Source: Peribolospora baueri
Taxonomy: Eukaryota > Basidiomycota > Peribolosporomycetes > Peribolosporales > Peribolosporaceae
Direction of reading: 5' to 3'
Length of the DNA: 64,000 nt
NCBI GenBank assembly: GCA_029717555.1
Contig: JAMDHS010000049.1
Span: 1-64,000, forward strand
In this document: positions 33,301 through 43,989 of the stretch, piece by piece
Position numbering within the stretch: the stretch's first letter is position 1
Layout of the letters: every line of letters begins with the position of its first letter
The notes under the pieces: generated by a model
Told to the model about the DNA's origin: nothing
Databases searched by the model: none
What the model saw: the letters and a program-made list of their open reading frames with translations, nothing else
Program-made: the position numbers and the translations under genes

Positions 33301-34045
33301 TAAAGCCTTGAGAGGTACCGGGGCGGTCGATGGATGGGCGAACAGAGAGGCTCGACTGTGAGAAACTTGGCCTAGGCCTAGCATCCTCCTCAGACAGGTC
33401 ATTCCTCCGCGCTGGAGGTCGTTTGTGTAGCCGAGTGTGAGAGTCGATCATGGACAGCGGAGGAAGGCCCGCCGCCGCAGGATGGCTCGCCGCTGCGGCT
33501 GTGGTGTTGAATGGCGAGATGTCCTCCCTGCCGGCGAAACCCGCCGCGAGACCGGCGTCGTCTTTCCACACTCCAAAAAAATCCCTCACGAGCTTGTCCT
33601 CGCCTACGATCCTACCCCCCTTGTCGAAAAGTTTGCGCACCCACTTGTCCACCGCCTCCTGCCGGGCGACGATGCTGGACTTGCTCGAGAACCCAATGTT
33701 GTACTTGTTCTTGAGCCTCGGCACGTCGCCGCCGTTGATGTGGGGAAGAGCGGTGTAGAGCATCTCGTCGAGCTGGAGAAAGTCCTCGTAGCGTCGGTAG
33801 ACGACATAGCGCTGACCAGGCTGCGTACGGCCGCTCTTGCTCGAAAAGGTCGCAGCAGGCTGGACGAAGCATGGATAGACGACCTTGCCGTGCGCCTTTT
33901 CGAAGCCTGTCACCTTGACAGATTCGAGGGGTGGTGCGATGCGGTAAGAACCTTTGCGGTCCGACCGCGACGAGCGGGAGGAGCGGGCGGACGCGCTGTC
34001 GGATAGGCTGGACAGGCCGCTGACGATGGACGACACGGACGACAT
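30371..34045 (-). CDS. PX and PB1 domain protein (Bem1/Scd2-related scaffold without SH3)
   Basis: Single exon of 1224 residues. Residues of about 40-160 form a PX domain with the phosphoinositide-binding RRYEDF motif (84-89), PRLKNK (109-114) and a downstream arginine in the VARQEAVDKWV helix. Residues 1109-1224 form a PB1 domain (IKIKVFNN start, FPLLVEKIKRRLDT helix, then LRVVRVGDGSEARQW) with a roughly 30-residue basic insertion. Between them lie about 950 residues of Ser/Gly/Pro/Arg-rich, probably disordered sequence. PX-plus-PB1 is the C-terminal arrangement of the polarity scaffolds Bem1 and Scd2, which recruit Cdc24 by PB1-PB1 pairing. The two SH3 domains of those proteins are not seen here or in the 1 kb upstream. 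A polarity or membrane-recruitment role is an inference. The ATG at 34045 begins the frame, after a pyrimidine-rich leader. Confidence 0.85.
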   Translation of the reverse strand: MSSVSSIVSGLSSLSDSASARSSRSSRSDRKGSYRIAPPLESVKVTGFEKAHGKVVYPCFVQPAATFSSKSGRTQPGQRYVVYRRYEDFLQLDEMLYTALPHINGGDVPRLKNKYNIGFSSKSSIVARQEAVDKWVRKLFDKGGRIVGEDKLVRDFFGVWKDDAGLAAGFAGREDISPFNTTAAAASHPAAAGLPPLSMIDSHTRLHKRPPARRNDLSEEDARPRPSFSQSSLSVRPSIDRPGTSQGFNAEPARSRRPPYLDHHRTTSSTSADMSRGPRFYSVQEQRTRPVHSDTLQDRRYTATPNRSNPELSLSFTSGPQDARAQGEHYDEEWQDGRESMEKVESPVLSHRPSLSFDEMTRETRSATLKKAPPGGSVGGGFRNRKVSGSLTGFLGLHKNSSTADLQAAAAREQMAGEIPQAIIGRRSPFRTDADMGHGPPGPALARAHAPATTAAQQHGVYSASSPELTSSSSPDLSSLNVPSPAGRSAAAATAENNRTNCSDAYDGLADSPEEMVVPSSAYGGLRERGSESEGSGRRHGYIGARYGERVEDEEGVYVEVPHVEFLASPSDALTNLARRGASDPTTSTLGSLSAGADAAGKRDYSPSPAPSPRASLASEPESSSRPSHHRRTDSSSSSGSVGFGSSSFSDSGYVAVPSSRQGGRTGSGPARPVRPPGSGSGPVGHYRDSGSSTTPGLRDVWAGVYEESPRAQGKQYGRPFQTYSSNSNRSDSALGGGAGVGLGSLEGSRQRSGSISSMSDNGGGGRPPYMTHHRSDSSSSIDSVSTSYTVSSQMSGQFATRKQLLLAPMASTKLQFPSSRSNHQQGNGQTARALELDFACPTPDEILDDPGYERQGSNPHGGAGGEGGPLRRCYSNDNLLAHSTLSPPRPKFESTRNSSNIVPAPPVFAILPRTPTSHKLSQSVDITASSQLRRPSEPAVLQASQLSGDLGQRRRPSEPAVSLSVPATAMNRRAVSDEPLAPLSPHAEATRGGRTLPPAPPPPQQTLPPVPGSTSGPAAVRSPDTRNVRLPGSVSRTASPLPQVGHERDERPDSVPADVRHSEDGEEAQEQVVTSVSDTRGYFGGRGPEVGISSGTGGGGLQAPPKGGIKIKVFNNCDEHIIAIRVDPGDITFPLLVEKIKRRLDTNLKSSAQSRGGAGHEQRAGQRSKPGRTPDMPIKGLRVVRVGDGSEARQWHGRSIKNERDMQACFSVAKDKLILEAAF

Positions 34046-35237
34046 GTTGTTCTCTCCAACGCGAACGTCAGGTGCTCACGAGCGCCTCACGACACCCACC
34101 TTCCTCTGGCTTCCCCAACACGGCGAGACGGGCGGGAATAGGAAAGGGGATCGCCGACCTGTATAGAGGTGCGACGCTGTGACGTCGTGGAAGAGACGAC
34201 GTGAAAGTGGGCAAAGACAAGGTGGAATAGAATGCGTCCAGCGCCTTGAAGGTGAGGTCGGAGAGGACAGTGTGGGGACGTGAAAAGACGATAAAAGCGT
34301 CGCCACGGAGATGAACGGGAGAAAAAGGCTCGACCAGGAGCTGTGGGTGAGAAATGGGCGATGGAAGGGGAAAAGAAAAGGGTCGAACGACCTGAAGCGA
34401 GAGCTTGTGAAGTTTGACGTGGTGGGTGAAGGGGGCAGGAGAGAAATGTGCAGGACTAGGAGGGTGGAGCGAGGATATGAGAAGATGGGGCGGGGGAGAG
34501 TGGAAACGAAAGCAGACGTTAGCCAGGACGTACGGCGACTTCCAGTGACCGTTCGTCTGCGGTCCACCTCCGCCGACGCGAGCAGCCGAGGAGGGACGGC
34601 GCCTAGCGTCCAAGTTGGCGAAGCGGAAGGGGAGGGGAGGCAGAAAGGGCTGGCGTCGAAAGTGGGATCGTCATACGCCAAACAGTGTTTACGCACTGGC
34701 GAAAAGTGGCACGACGCCGTGGAGTGCCGATGTGACGAAAGCCGGCGACGGCGTATGCGCCTTCCATTACGAGACGGAGACCTTCCTTCGAGACGCCCGC
34801 CACAGCGAACATGCGTTTTGAGCACTCACCGGTGATCAGATAGGATTATAAACGTCGGGAGGGTATGCGGATCCAGTGGCACGGCAGGCACTGCAAGGAA
34901 GAGTAGCGAGGAGTACTAGCATATGGAGGAGGAAGCGTCAATGGTGGTCGTGTGGACGGTCGTCGCGAACGGAGAGCGCAGCGAGCACGGCGAAGAGGTG
35001 TAAGCGCACTTAGATCACTTCCATGAGAAGGTCCCTCGAGTGGCCAGCGTGGACGGAGCGGATATGCAGAGTGAGCGATTTGCTTCCCGCTGTGTTCGCT
35101 GCGCGAGTCGTCTGGTGGGGCGCTGCGTCCGCGACCGGTGGAGGAGGGGGGTGTCGAGCAGGCGGGCGGCGGCGTCAAAAGGCAAGGTCACGCAAGGTCG
35201 AGGGAAAGAAAAGTCTCCGTCCGTCCGTTCGTCCGGC

Positions 35238-35300
35238 GGGCGTTGGGCGTTGGGCGTTGGGCGTTGGGCGTTGGGCGTTGGGCGTTGGGCGTTGGGCGTT
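35238..35300. repeat. (GGGCGTT)9 tandem repeat
   Basis: Nine perfect 7-base units, followed by gggcggg. The G-rich strand has three Gs per unit and so resembles a telomere-type or G-quadruplex-forming repeat, but it is not a known telomere sequence and lies inside the contig. Confidence 0.95.
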
Positions 35301-37175
35301 GGGCGGGCGAGCGAGAAGTGCATAGGCACTGCCCTCTAGTAAGCCCTCGAGTACGCCCTCGAGTACGCATGTCGGGAAGAACAAGAGTTGCCCTGGAGGC
35401 TCTCGAGCAAGGAAACTAAGTCACTGCAAGTACTGCACCCGAATGTACACCGCATTGCACGCCGTCCGTCTTGCCGTCAACGGCGAAAGAACGGGAGGAG
35501 GGCGCGGACGAGAAAGTAGGACGACGGGGACGGACGAGAAAGAAGGAAGGATGACGGCCGACGTCGGCGGCGACGCCCTCGGAACCAGACCAGCGGGGGC
35601 GTACAAGCCGGCCCGGAGTTGCCGCAGCATGATCAATGTGCCATATCCGTGCAAATCCGAATATCCGCGATGGCACTTGCTGCCCCAGCTACTGGATAGG
35701 ATTCCTAGCTATCGCCGACGACGAGGAATACAACATGTCGTTCGTTGGCCGCGAATCGACGTCGTCTCGCTCCGCTTTGCCCCGCTGATCTCGTTGCAGC
35801 TTTTGGATACTTTAATCTCGGCCGCTCACGCGTGGATCTCGCTTGGATCGCTGGAGGGGGGCATGCGCCACACCTATGCTCAGCACGCCGGTGGGTGGGT
35901 CAGTGCAGCGGCCTGTGCATCTCGTTGACACGCTTCCGTCATCTGCATCCGACGAAGCTACAACTTGAACTCGACGCGGGTTCATGGTCACTGGGTCCCC
36001 AAACTCTTTGGCCCAGAGGAGACGCGAGGCAGCCGAGGCCGTTCGCGAGACAACTCTACCGCGGCGCGCAGACTGCTTGCTTTTAGGCTCGGCCCTTCAT
36101 CCCCCTTTTCTTGCTCGTCCGGAGACGTGGGGCGCTTGATGATGCCGGACGGTCTCGTCTCTCTATTCCTATCACCCAAGACGCTCGCCTCATTTTGTTG
36201 GGTGCTTCTGTTTCTTGAAAACTGGGCAGGTCTCTTCTAAGGCGAGCACGGCGAGCGTTCCGACGGAAGGGCTGGTCTTGCAAGGGAGGTCCAGAGTCGT
36301 CCCAGTAAGCATGGAGCGCAGTGCCGAGGCTCCCCACTGTCACGGCGCGACTGGAGTGCATGTCGTTCGTTGTTCCTGGCACCCGTTTCATATGGGAACG
36401 TCGAGTGACGGAAGAGGGCGAGCGATTAGAGTAGATCTGAAGCTCGTCGTCGCCCACACGCCGCTCGACGGTTGTATACGGACGGTGCGCGGGGGTCGGC
36501 CTCGGCCAAGGCCACGTCGTTCGTTGGTGTGCCACGATCTGGCGTGTTGCGTGTTGTGTCAATGTTGGTCCAGACGTCGATCCGGTTTGATCATGAGCAT
36601 AGAGCGAGGATCATAATGAGTCCAGCTATCCGGCGTCGTCACCACGGATGAGCGGCGAAAACGGCGCCCCGTACGCTGACGATATCGCCGTCGGCTGGTC
36701 AGCACCTCCAATCCTGTACTCTTTCGCACTCCTTTCACTCCCCCTCTCTCTCTTTCTCTTTGTGCGCCCGCCAATTCGGCGGCGATCTCGACGGTGTTCG
36801 CCGAGTCGTGCCTTGATCGGACGCCGCTCGCCGAGACAAGCATAGCCCGCCCTACTCTCCTCTCCGCTCTCCACGTGTAGTGTTGTCCTCGCTCAGCACC
36901 GCCTCGCCGTCTGCCAGATACACAATGCTCACACCTCGCCACCGGAGTCCCCGGCGCTCGCTCGGGTCCTCACTTGGCCCCTGCTCACTACTGAACCCGC
37001 TCCACTTCATCACAGCTCGCTCACTGCCCATCTCGCCTTGCGTGCCGAAGCGCACAGACAACCTGACTCTCGCCGCCACCGCCACCGCCACCGTTCCTGG
37101 CCATTCATTGCTTGCGTTGCATCGCCATGGAGCGAGCGCGAAGCGAGGCGAGGCGACTTGAGCCCGGGAGCTGGC

Positions 37176-37183
37176 TATATAAA
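37176..37183 (+). promoter_or_regulatory. TATA box of the secreted protein gene
   Basis: TATATAAA lies 142 bases before the ATG at 37318. It is followed by a CT-rich stretch (37197-37270) of the kind found near start sites of highly expressed fungal genes. Confidence 0.7.
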
Positions 37184-37317
37184 TCCAACTCGACTGACCC
37201 TTTCCTCGCTCACTCTCTCATCCTCATCGCTCTCTCTTCATCTCCTCTCCTCTTCTTCTCTCCTTCGCCCACGTCTTCGACCGCTCAGCCTCGTGCCACA
37301 TCCCCACATCCCTTACC

Positions 37318-38103
37318 ATGCGCGCCTTCCTCTCGCTCTCCGTCCTCGCCGCCATCCCGGCCCTCGTCAGCGCCATGCCCGCCGACGTCGTCCCCCGCCA
37401 GACCACCCAGTGCTCGGGAAGCGAGGGCACTCTCTGCAAGCCCCAGGTGAACACCACGCTCAGTGAGGCCGGCAATTTCGAGTTCTCCTACAGGTAAGCC
37501 GGCAAGCACCACGTCTGTCCTGCTGCTCCGATTTCACTGGCTCGCGCAACGCTCATCCCTTCGCCCGCTTCCCGTCCTCCACCCCACAGGGGCCTCGATG
37601 GTCTCAGCGCCGGCACGGTCAGGCTCAACGTCTCGCTCGTGAACCAACAGGGGAAGACGGTCTACGACTTTGTGAGCTCGACGGATGGATCAACGAACAT
37701 CCTTTCCTCCTTTCCTAGCCCTTTCAATTTCACCCAGATCACCCATCCCCGCTCTTCGTATCTCTTCTTTCGCGTTCAAAGGGCACGGTGTACCCCAACG
37801 CCCAAGGCGCCGCCGAGTTCGATCAGTTGCTCTACATCTACTGCACCCCGGGCCTCGAGGTCGGCCCATACAACCTCACCGTCGTGGACGGCATCGTCGC
37901 CGGCGTCAAGTCGACGCCCTCGACCAAGTGAGAGTCCATCGAACGGCGCACCACCGCCCATGCGTCTGTCTGTTCACCGGTTTCTTTTCCTTCCTTCTTT
38001 TCCTTCCCCGTCTCCCTTCCCTTCCCGCCTCGCCCCGTCTCCTTTCTCCCATAGGACCTCTACTTATGGCCCCTTCAACCTCGAGCTCAACCAGAACTGC
38101 TGA
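37318..38103 (+). CDS. Small secreted cysteine-containing protein, function unknown
   Basis: Four exons (37318-37493, 37590-37671, 37782-37927, 38055-38103) join to 150 residues. The N-terminus MRAFLSLSVLAAIPALVSA is a clear signal peptide. It is followed by MPADVVPRQ, which looks like a propeptide ending at a basic site. The mature part has four cysteines (QCSGSEGTLC, IYCTPG and the final NQNC), three N-glycosylation sequons (NTT, NVS, NLT) and no membrane span or GPI signal. The TATA box and CT-rich leader suggest strong expression. I do not recognise the family. A beta-rich, cell-wall-associated or effector-like extracellular protein is possible, but this is only inference. It converges on the dCMP deaminase gene. 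Confidence 0.82.
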
Positions 38104-38543
38104 AGCGCTTTAAAACCCGCTCTTCTTCTCCTTCACCCTTTCGCCTTCCTCGATTCCCGCACGCATTGGACAATTTAACGCAACCGGACACTCATTTCCC
38201 CTTGTACCGATTTTATTCCTCGTTCCAAATGTAATCAGCACCGCCTTCCCTTGCGCCAAGGTCGTCTCCTCTGTCTGTCTGTCTTTGTGCACGATCTGGA
38301 CTGGACGCGCGGGGGGCATGGGTAGCCCATGTGATGTCGGTTGCACGTATCGTATCGTCTTGGAATCGACCCTAGCTAATCTACCCGCCGCACCTCGCCT
38401 TACTTTACGGCGACGACCTGACGCTGTAAGTCGCCGAAAGTCTGGCCGCGCCTTGAAGCCCAGGTTTTAACTAGCCTAACGAGATATCCAGGGTTGAATG
38501 GGCAATGGACGGTCTACAGATCCCCTCCCTCCCTCCCCTCTAC
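38104..38543. other. Convergent 3' region between the secreted protein gene and DCD1
   Basis: No gene seen. It holds the 3' ends of two converging genes. Confidence 0.5.
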
Positions 38544-40225
38544 CTAATTCCCTTCTTCCGCGCTGAACTGACGCAACCGGACGCCCGCCTCGCGAAACAC
38601 ATTGGCAGAGGCACTGTCCATCTTGTATCCCAGACTGAACACCACCTCGCGCACGCCCGTTTGCACAATCTTGACCGAGCAGGTGAGGCAGGGGCACCTG
38701 TACACGAGACGTGAGTCGCAGGGCGATAAGATCCGATCGATCGCGTAAGCGATTTCGCACGACAGAGAAATAAACGGGAAAAAAAAAAAGGAGTCCGAGT
38801 CGGGCAAGGAGGAAGCCAAAGGCGGGGTGAGTCCCACTCACGTGTTGCAATACAGCACGCTCCCCTCCCCTCCCACCCTCTCCCTCCCCGCCTCGAGCAA
38901 CGCGTTCTCCTCGGCGTGCAGACAGAGGCATTCGTCCAAATTCTGTCCCGCCGCCTGCCTCACTGCCCTTCCTGGGCCCGCCGCGTCCTTCCCGGCGCTG
39001 ATGAGAGAAGCGCCTTGGCCATCCGACTCGATATCCTCCTTCCTCGTGCGGTTACATCTCGGACAGCCCCCCTCGTTGCAGTTCGTCAACCCGCGTGGAG
39101 TACCGTTGTACCCCGTACTGATTACTCGGTAGTTCCTCACCAACACGGCTCCCACCCGCCTCTTCATGCAGTTGGAACGCAAAGAGGCAAGCGAGGCCAG
39201 CCTCATGAAGTACTGGTCCCAGGTCGGACGGAGGCGGTGTCGAGAGGGGAGGGAGAGTTGGGAGAGGTGGGCGAGGAAGGAAGGTAAAGTGAGGAACGAA
39301 TTGGAGATCCGGAGGTTGGCGAGCGACAGAAGTGGAGAAAGCGCTTCGGGGCTTCCAGATGGCGGCGAGCGTATGCGGAGCGGGGCGGGCGAATGAGGGT
39401 TGGGTGGCGTGGCAGAGCCGGTGCCTGTGGAGGAGGGATAGCAGGCACCTTTCGTGGTAGAAGCGGAGAGTTTTCTCGCTTCGCCGCCTACAGTCCCGTT
39501 CTCGCTTGTCAGCAGAGTCATATCCGACAAAGATGATGGAGCATCGTCGGTAACCCGAATACCGTCGAGTCGGTTAATCAGCGACTCGGCCATGCCATTG
39601 GCAGGGTCGTCCTCTGAAAAGCGCGAGTGAGCGCTCAGGCCATGCTGGTTCCCAAACGACGGAGATAAAGACGTCGGGGCTCTAAATGTCGTTTCTGGCG
39701 CAAGTGAGTCGTACCCGTACAGGATGGAGTCGTTAGTCGAGATGAAGGTTTCCAGCGTCGGCGCCGGTCGGTCGAGGGCTTTGCACCTTCGAAAACGACA
39801 AGAGAAGTGACGGTTAGATGCCAAGTAAAGACAGCTTCTTCAGCGCCGTCCAATATCCCTCGCGCTAACTCCCCACAAACTTACCTCGCCACTTCTCTTC
39901 TCCAACGCAAGCCCACTGGCGCGTCGACACAGACGAGCAGGAAGAAAGGACGTTTGACGAACCCGTCAACGTCACGCTTTGTCCTTAGATCGCGTGTGAC
40001 GTAGTCATTTTGCCAGTTGCGAGTGGAAAACTCGAGGAGCTCATCTGGCGTGGAAAACACCAGGGGGGAAGGCGCCAGGGGCGACGAAGAGGAAGGGAAG
40101 GACGTGGAGCCGCCATGCGACGAAGATGAGGTCACGCTGACGGGTTGGAAGGCATGCTCCGCCGCAAGGTATGAGGCGACAGTGTGCTTCCCCGCAGATG
40201 GAGGACCAACCAAAGCGATCAACAT
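38544..40225 (-). CDS. DCD1: Deoxycytidylate (dCMP) deaminase
   Basis: Three exons, in gene order 40225-39885, 39786-38842 and 38697-38544, join to 479 residues. The N-terminal part has the P-loop-like GPPSAGKHT (residues 7-15) and the FSTPDELLEF, VTRDLRTK and PFFLLVCVDAPV blocks typical of fungal Dcd1. The catalytic domain starts RLRPTWDQYFMRLASLA and keeps NCMKRRVGAVLV, STGYNGTPRGLTNCNEGGC, the zinc and proton-shuttle motif HAEENALLEAG (near residue 404), and CPCLTC split by the last intron. The enzyme turns dCMP into dUMP for thymidylate synthesis. A Ser/Pro-rich insertion of about 90 residues precedes the deaminase domain. It is divergent from SEC39, with 233 bases between start codons. 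Confidence 0.93.
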
Positions 40226-40458
40226 GGCGTCCGCGGCCCCGTCAGCGGTCCTTTGGGAAATACGAGATGAAGAAAGACAAAATGAGAAGTGACGCGCGTC
40301 AACCACTTTACGCGACGGAGAAGATCGAATCACGTGACTCTCGACATGTTCTCCGCCAGCGATCACTTGCAAGGGAACGGCCGTCATTCGGGACTACGAC
40401 GACGACGACGACAGTGTTTTCTTAGGCGACGAGTTTCGCACCCTCAACAACGGCGGCG

Positions 40459-43400
40459 ATGACGGAACAAGAGCGAACACCCGAGGAGGAATGGCTCGAC
40501 ACGCCCGATTCCGATCTCACACCAGCCCTCGCTCGTTCTCTCCTTGAGTCCATCCCCGACGACCTCTGGGCCGTAGCTGCCTGCGCAGATCGCCTGCTCG
40601 ATGACATACCCACTCAACATGTCATTCTGGACGTCGGTATCAAACGAAGCGAGAGGCTCCTGGGCCGCGTCAAGGAGGACATGCTTGTTGCGGTGCCGGC
40701 CGCTTTCGATGAGCAAGGACAGGGGATTAGGCCGGGATTGGATCAGGACGAAGCGCAGCGGGAGAACGTCTTGGCCAGCTTGAGCTCTTACTTTGCGACC
40801 AACGAGAGGGCCCGTGACGTCTGCTCGCTCAGGGCGGAGCTGTTGTCCCGGAGACATCTGCTGGGTACTTTTGGGACGATCTTTCGTCTTGAGGGCTACG
40901 CGGAGCCGAGGGCAGCGGAGGAAGGCGACGACCCGTGGGCAGAGACGGACCTTATTTCCGATCCTAGTCAGTCCACCAGCTCTCCAACCTCGTCCTCACA
41001 ACCCCACTTTTCAGCTTTCTTTTTCGTCCCGTGTCTTCAGCACGCCCTCTCCTTCGCCATGTCAGCCAACTTCGCAGCACTTGAAAAGATCTGTGCACGA
41101 CATCGTGACGAGATCTACCCCCATCGTTTTGATGTCCTGGACAGCATACCCGCCCACGCACATCCTGTCGACTTTGGGGCGCTCTTACTTCGAGTAAATG
41201 AGTCTACTAACGCGGAGGAGAGGACATGGCCGCATGACGTAGATGACATCCAAGAGGAACGAGAATGGACGCTGGACAATGTGGTACGACAAGCTCTCGC
41301 GCTTTCCGAGGGGGATGACCCTGCTTCTCTCCCAACGCCTGCGACGACGGCCGCCTCGCTCGGATTGAACCCGCCAATCGTTGTTTCGGCGTCCGTTCCA
41401 GTCGTCAGTGATTGGTATATCGCACGCATCCGACGACTCGACGCACTTGGCCTCACGGACACGGCTTTGGCCCTCGTCCAACACGGAGCATCTCACGATG
41501 TTCCTGGTCTTGACGCATTGGGCGAGGAGCTGAGTTTATTATCGCGCATGGTGTACGATGCGGCAGGGGCGAGTGCGCTGATGAGTGGAGACGAAGACAC
41601 AGAAGCGGCGGCACTGGCTCGATACACGCTATCTCAATGGAGGGCCATGCAGCCAGACGAGGTGGTCCGGGCGTATTTGCGATCTTCCCAGCCGGCCACC
41701 ATAGCCGGAGATCTGCGACGACTCGTTTTACCCTACCTCTACGTCCTCGAGGCACACTACGAGCGCGAAGGCCGTCCGGACACGTCATTGGTCTCCCGGT
41801 ATCTGCGCTCCTTCATCCTCGACGCATCCAATTCCTACGCCAACGGTCTCCGCTTAGTCGCTTCCGTCTTCGAAGCGAGCAAACCGACGTCCAGCGTTTC
41901 ACAACGGCTCGTCAAAGATGATGCCGATCTCGCGAGGCTCGCATTGTCGGTGCTGTACGGCAGCGAGAGTACGGACGGATGGGAGACGATGAGCAGGATT
42001 TTCGAGTGCCTTCCCGCCTTTGATGGAGTTACTACTGACCCCGCAACCGCATCTCGTCTTGCTGCCGAGATGGCCGCCCTCCTCACCCCAACTTCCCTCC
42101 GTCCGTCTGCCTCCCCCGCGGAGCTCTTCGAAAAGGTCCTTTCAGCGGCCTCCCTCCCTGCCCTGTCAGCGCTCCTAGACGCCCTGGACATGCACCTCGA
42201 ATCCGGAGAGATTCTCTCACGATGGCATGTACCGGCCCCGCTGCGAGTTTTTCTGCAGTCTGCTCAGGACGTTCAGCGGCAGCGGAGCTGGGCCACGAGG
42301 ATGGCGAGGAGGGGTGTTGGGCGAGGAGATGGTGATGGGGTCGTCGGTTTTGGAGGACCGAGGATGGAGAGCGAGGACGAGTGGATTTCGTTGTTGGCGG
42401 ACATGCTCCGGCTTCGCGGTGGTGAGGACGGTGTCGGACAGGGGGCCTTGCCCGGTCCATTCGGGCTCTTGGAGGAGGTGGAGGTGAAGAAAATATTCTT
42501 TGGTGGGCTCCTTACAGCGGGCAGTGAGTTTGGCCTACGTCCTCTTCGTTTGGGTTTTCTTCTTCCCTGTATTTCTCGTGTGGCTGACTTGCTTTTCTCG
42601 TGGCGGTTCGCACTGCCCAGAGCTCGACCTCGCCCGCTCGCTGCTTCTACCATCCAGCGGCTCGATGCCGCTCAGCGCGGAGGACACGGAGGAGCTCGTG
42701 ATCGCCGCAAGCCGGGAGTTGTACGACAATGCGGCGTCTGGCAATTTGCATCGTGGAGACATGAAGCTAGCTTACGAGTGGTGAGAGCGGGTCTTCGTTT
42801 CGCTTGTCTGAAATATATTTTTGTACCGTGCATCCGCTAACTCTGCTTTTCTTCGTTCGTACATAGTCTGACTGTGGCCCCTCCCACGCCGTCGCTCCGT
42901 CGCGAGCGGGAATTTATCGAAGCAACCTCGCGCCTGTGCTCCTTCCGGCTCTACTCGCGACCGGGGATCCCCATCTCGCCGATCGAGATCCGTCTCTCAA
43001 AGGACAAGCTTTCTTTGATCGCGCGGCTACTCAGCAGCAACGAAGACGCCTATCGCCATCCAGACGTCATCCTCGACCTCGTCAACAGGCTTGGTTTCAG
43101 AGGCGACAAGGATGCCGAGGGCAAGACGCTGGCCATGCTTGCCGATGCGGCGATGCAGGTCGGAGATCACGCCAAGGCAGCGGAGACGTGCGAGAGGCTT
43201 GTTAAGGTCGCATTTGCGCTTCGCAAGCGGCCGTCGTCCACTCGGCCTATGATGGAGGCGGGACGAACAAAGGACCGCCACGATCGAGCCTCCTCCAGCG
43301 CCTCTGTTTCATCGAGGGAAAGGGATCGCCTTCCCGCAGCGACATCGACGACAGACGCGAAGGAAGTGGCTTGGCGAACGTGCTACCAGCTCTCCAAACA

Positions 43401-43989
43401 GCCGGACTTTGAGGACCTGGACGCAAAGCTGATGCTGATGGGTAGCGTGCTCTCGCTTTGTCCGACCGAGCAGCTGGCGGACTTGTTGGGGTACTGGCGC
43501 GAAGTAAATGCGGAGAGGGAAAGACGCGACGGCGGAGGACAGGAGGAGGGTGACGGTGGGCGACGGCGGACAGGAGGGAAGAAGGAGATCCGAGATCTCT
43601 TCGGCGAGGGGCCCGCTTCCGAGCGCTCCCAGATGTCATCCTTCTCGTCGTCGCCGTGGCTCAAGCCAGGTCAACTCCCGTCTCTGCGCGACACGTCGAC
43701 TGGCGCCTTCGCCCATCTGTCCCGCGCGGCCCAACTGTTCGATTATGCCGGCAATACCACCACCGATACTGCTTTCCGTGCCGCCCGATCGCTCAATCGC
43801 GCTACCGCCGGGTTCACCTTGCTCGGAGCGCCGGCGGCGGAAGGAGCTGGTGGGGGTGATGGCAGTGGACGAGGGTATGAAGGAGGCCGTGAGATGGGAG
43901 CGGGGGGAGATAGATCGGCAAGTCCCCTGCCTGGGGGATTGGGCGGAGCGTTCACGAGCTGGCTGATCGGAGACGGAAAGGACCGATGA
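40459..43989 (+). CDS. SEC39: Sec39 domain protein (Dsl1/NRZ tethering complex subunit)
   Basis: Three exons (40459-42523, 42621-42780, 42867-43989) join to 1115 residues. The long helical N-terminal part is poorly conserved. The diagnostic Sec39/NBAS segment is assembled over the two introns: KLDLARSLLLP, EELVIAASRELYDNAASGN, GDMKLAYECLTV, then FIEATSRLCSFRLY and PIEIRLSKDKLSLIARLLS. Sec39 joins Dsl1 and Tip20 at the ER to capture COPI vesicles returning from the Golgi. The C-terminal about 200 residues are Arg/Gly/Ser-rich. The start is the first ATG of the frame, close downstream of the divergent DCD1 gene. The assignment rests mainly on the central block, since family similarity elsewhere is weak. 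Confidence 0.85.

Larger units (their letters stand above)
34046..37317. other. Gene-poor region of 3.3 kb
   Basis: The first about 800 bases are pyrimidine-rich on the minus strand and look like the leader and promoter of the PX-PB1 gene. I find no gene with homology or consistent splicing in 34850-37170. A 7-base tandem repeat lies at 35238-35300. The last about 150 bases are the promoter of the secreted protein gene. The open frames here are short and low complexity. Confidence 0.5.

Noticed and set aside
35443-36240. Two overlapping open frames in the gene-poor interval
   Set aside because: No domain, signal or consistent intron pattern; codon makeup resembles the surrounding non-coding sequence.
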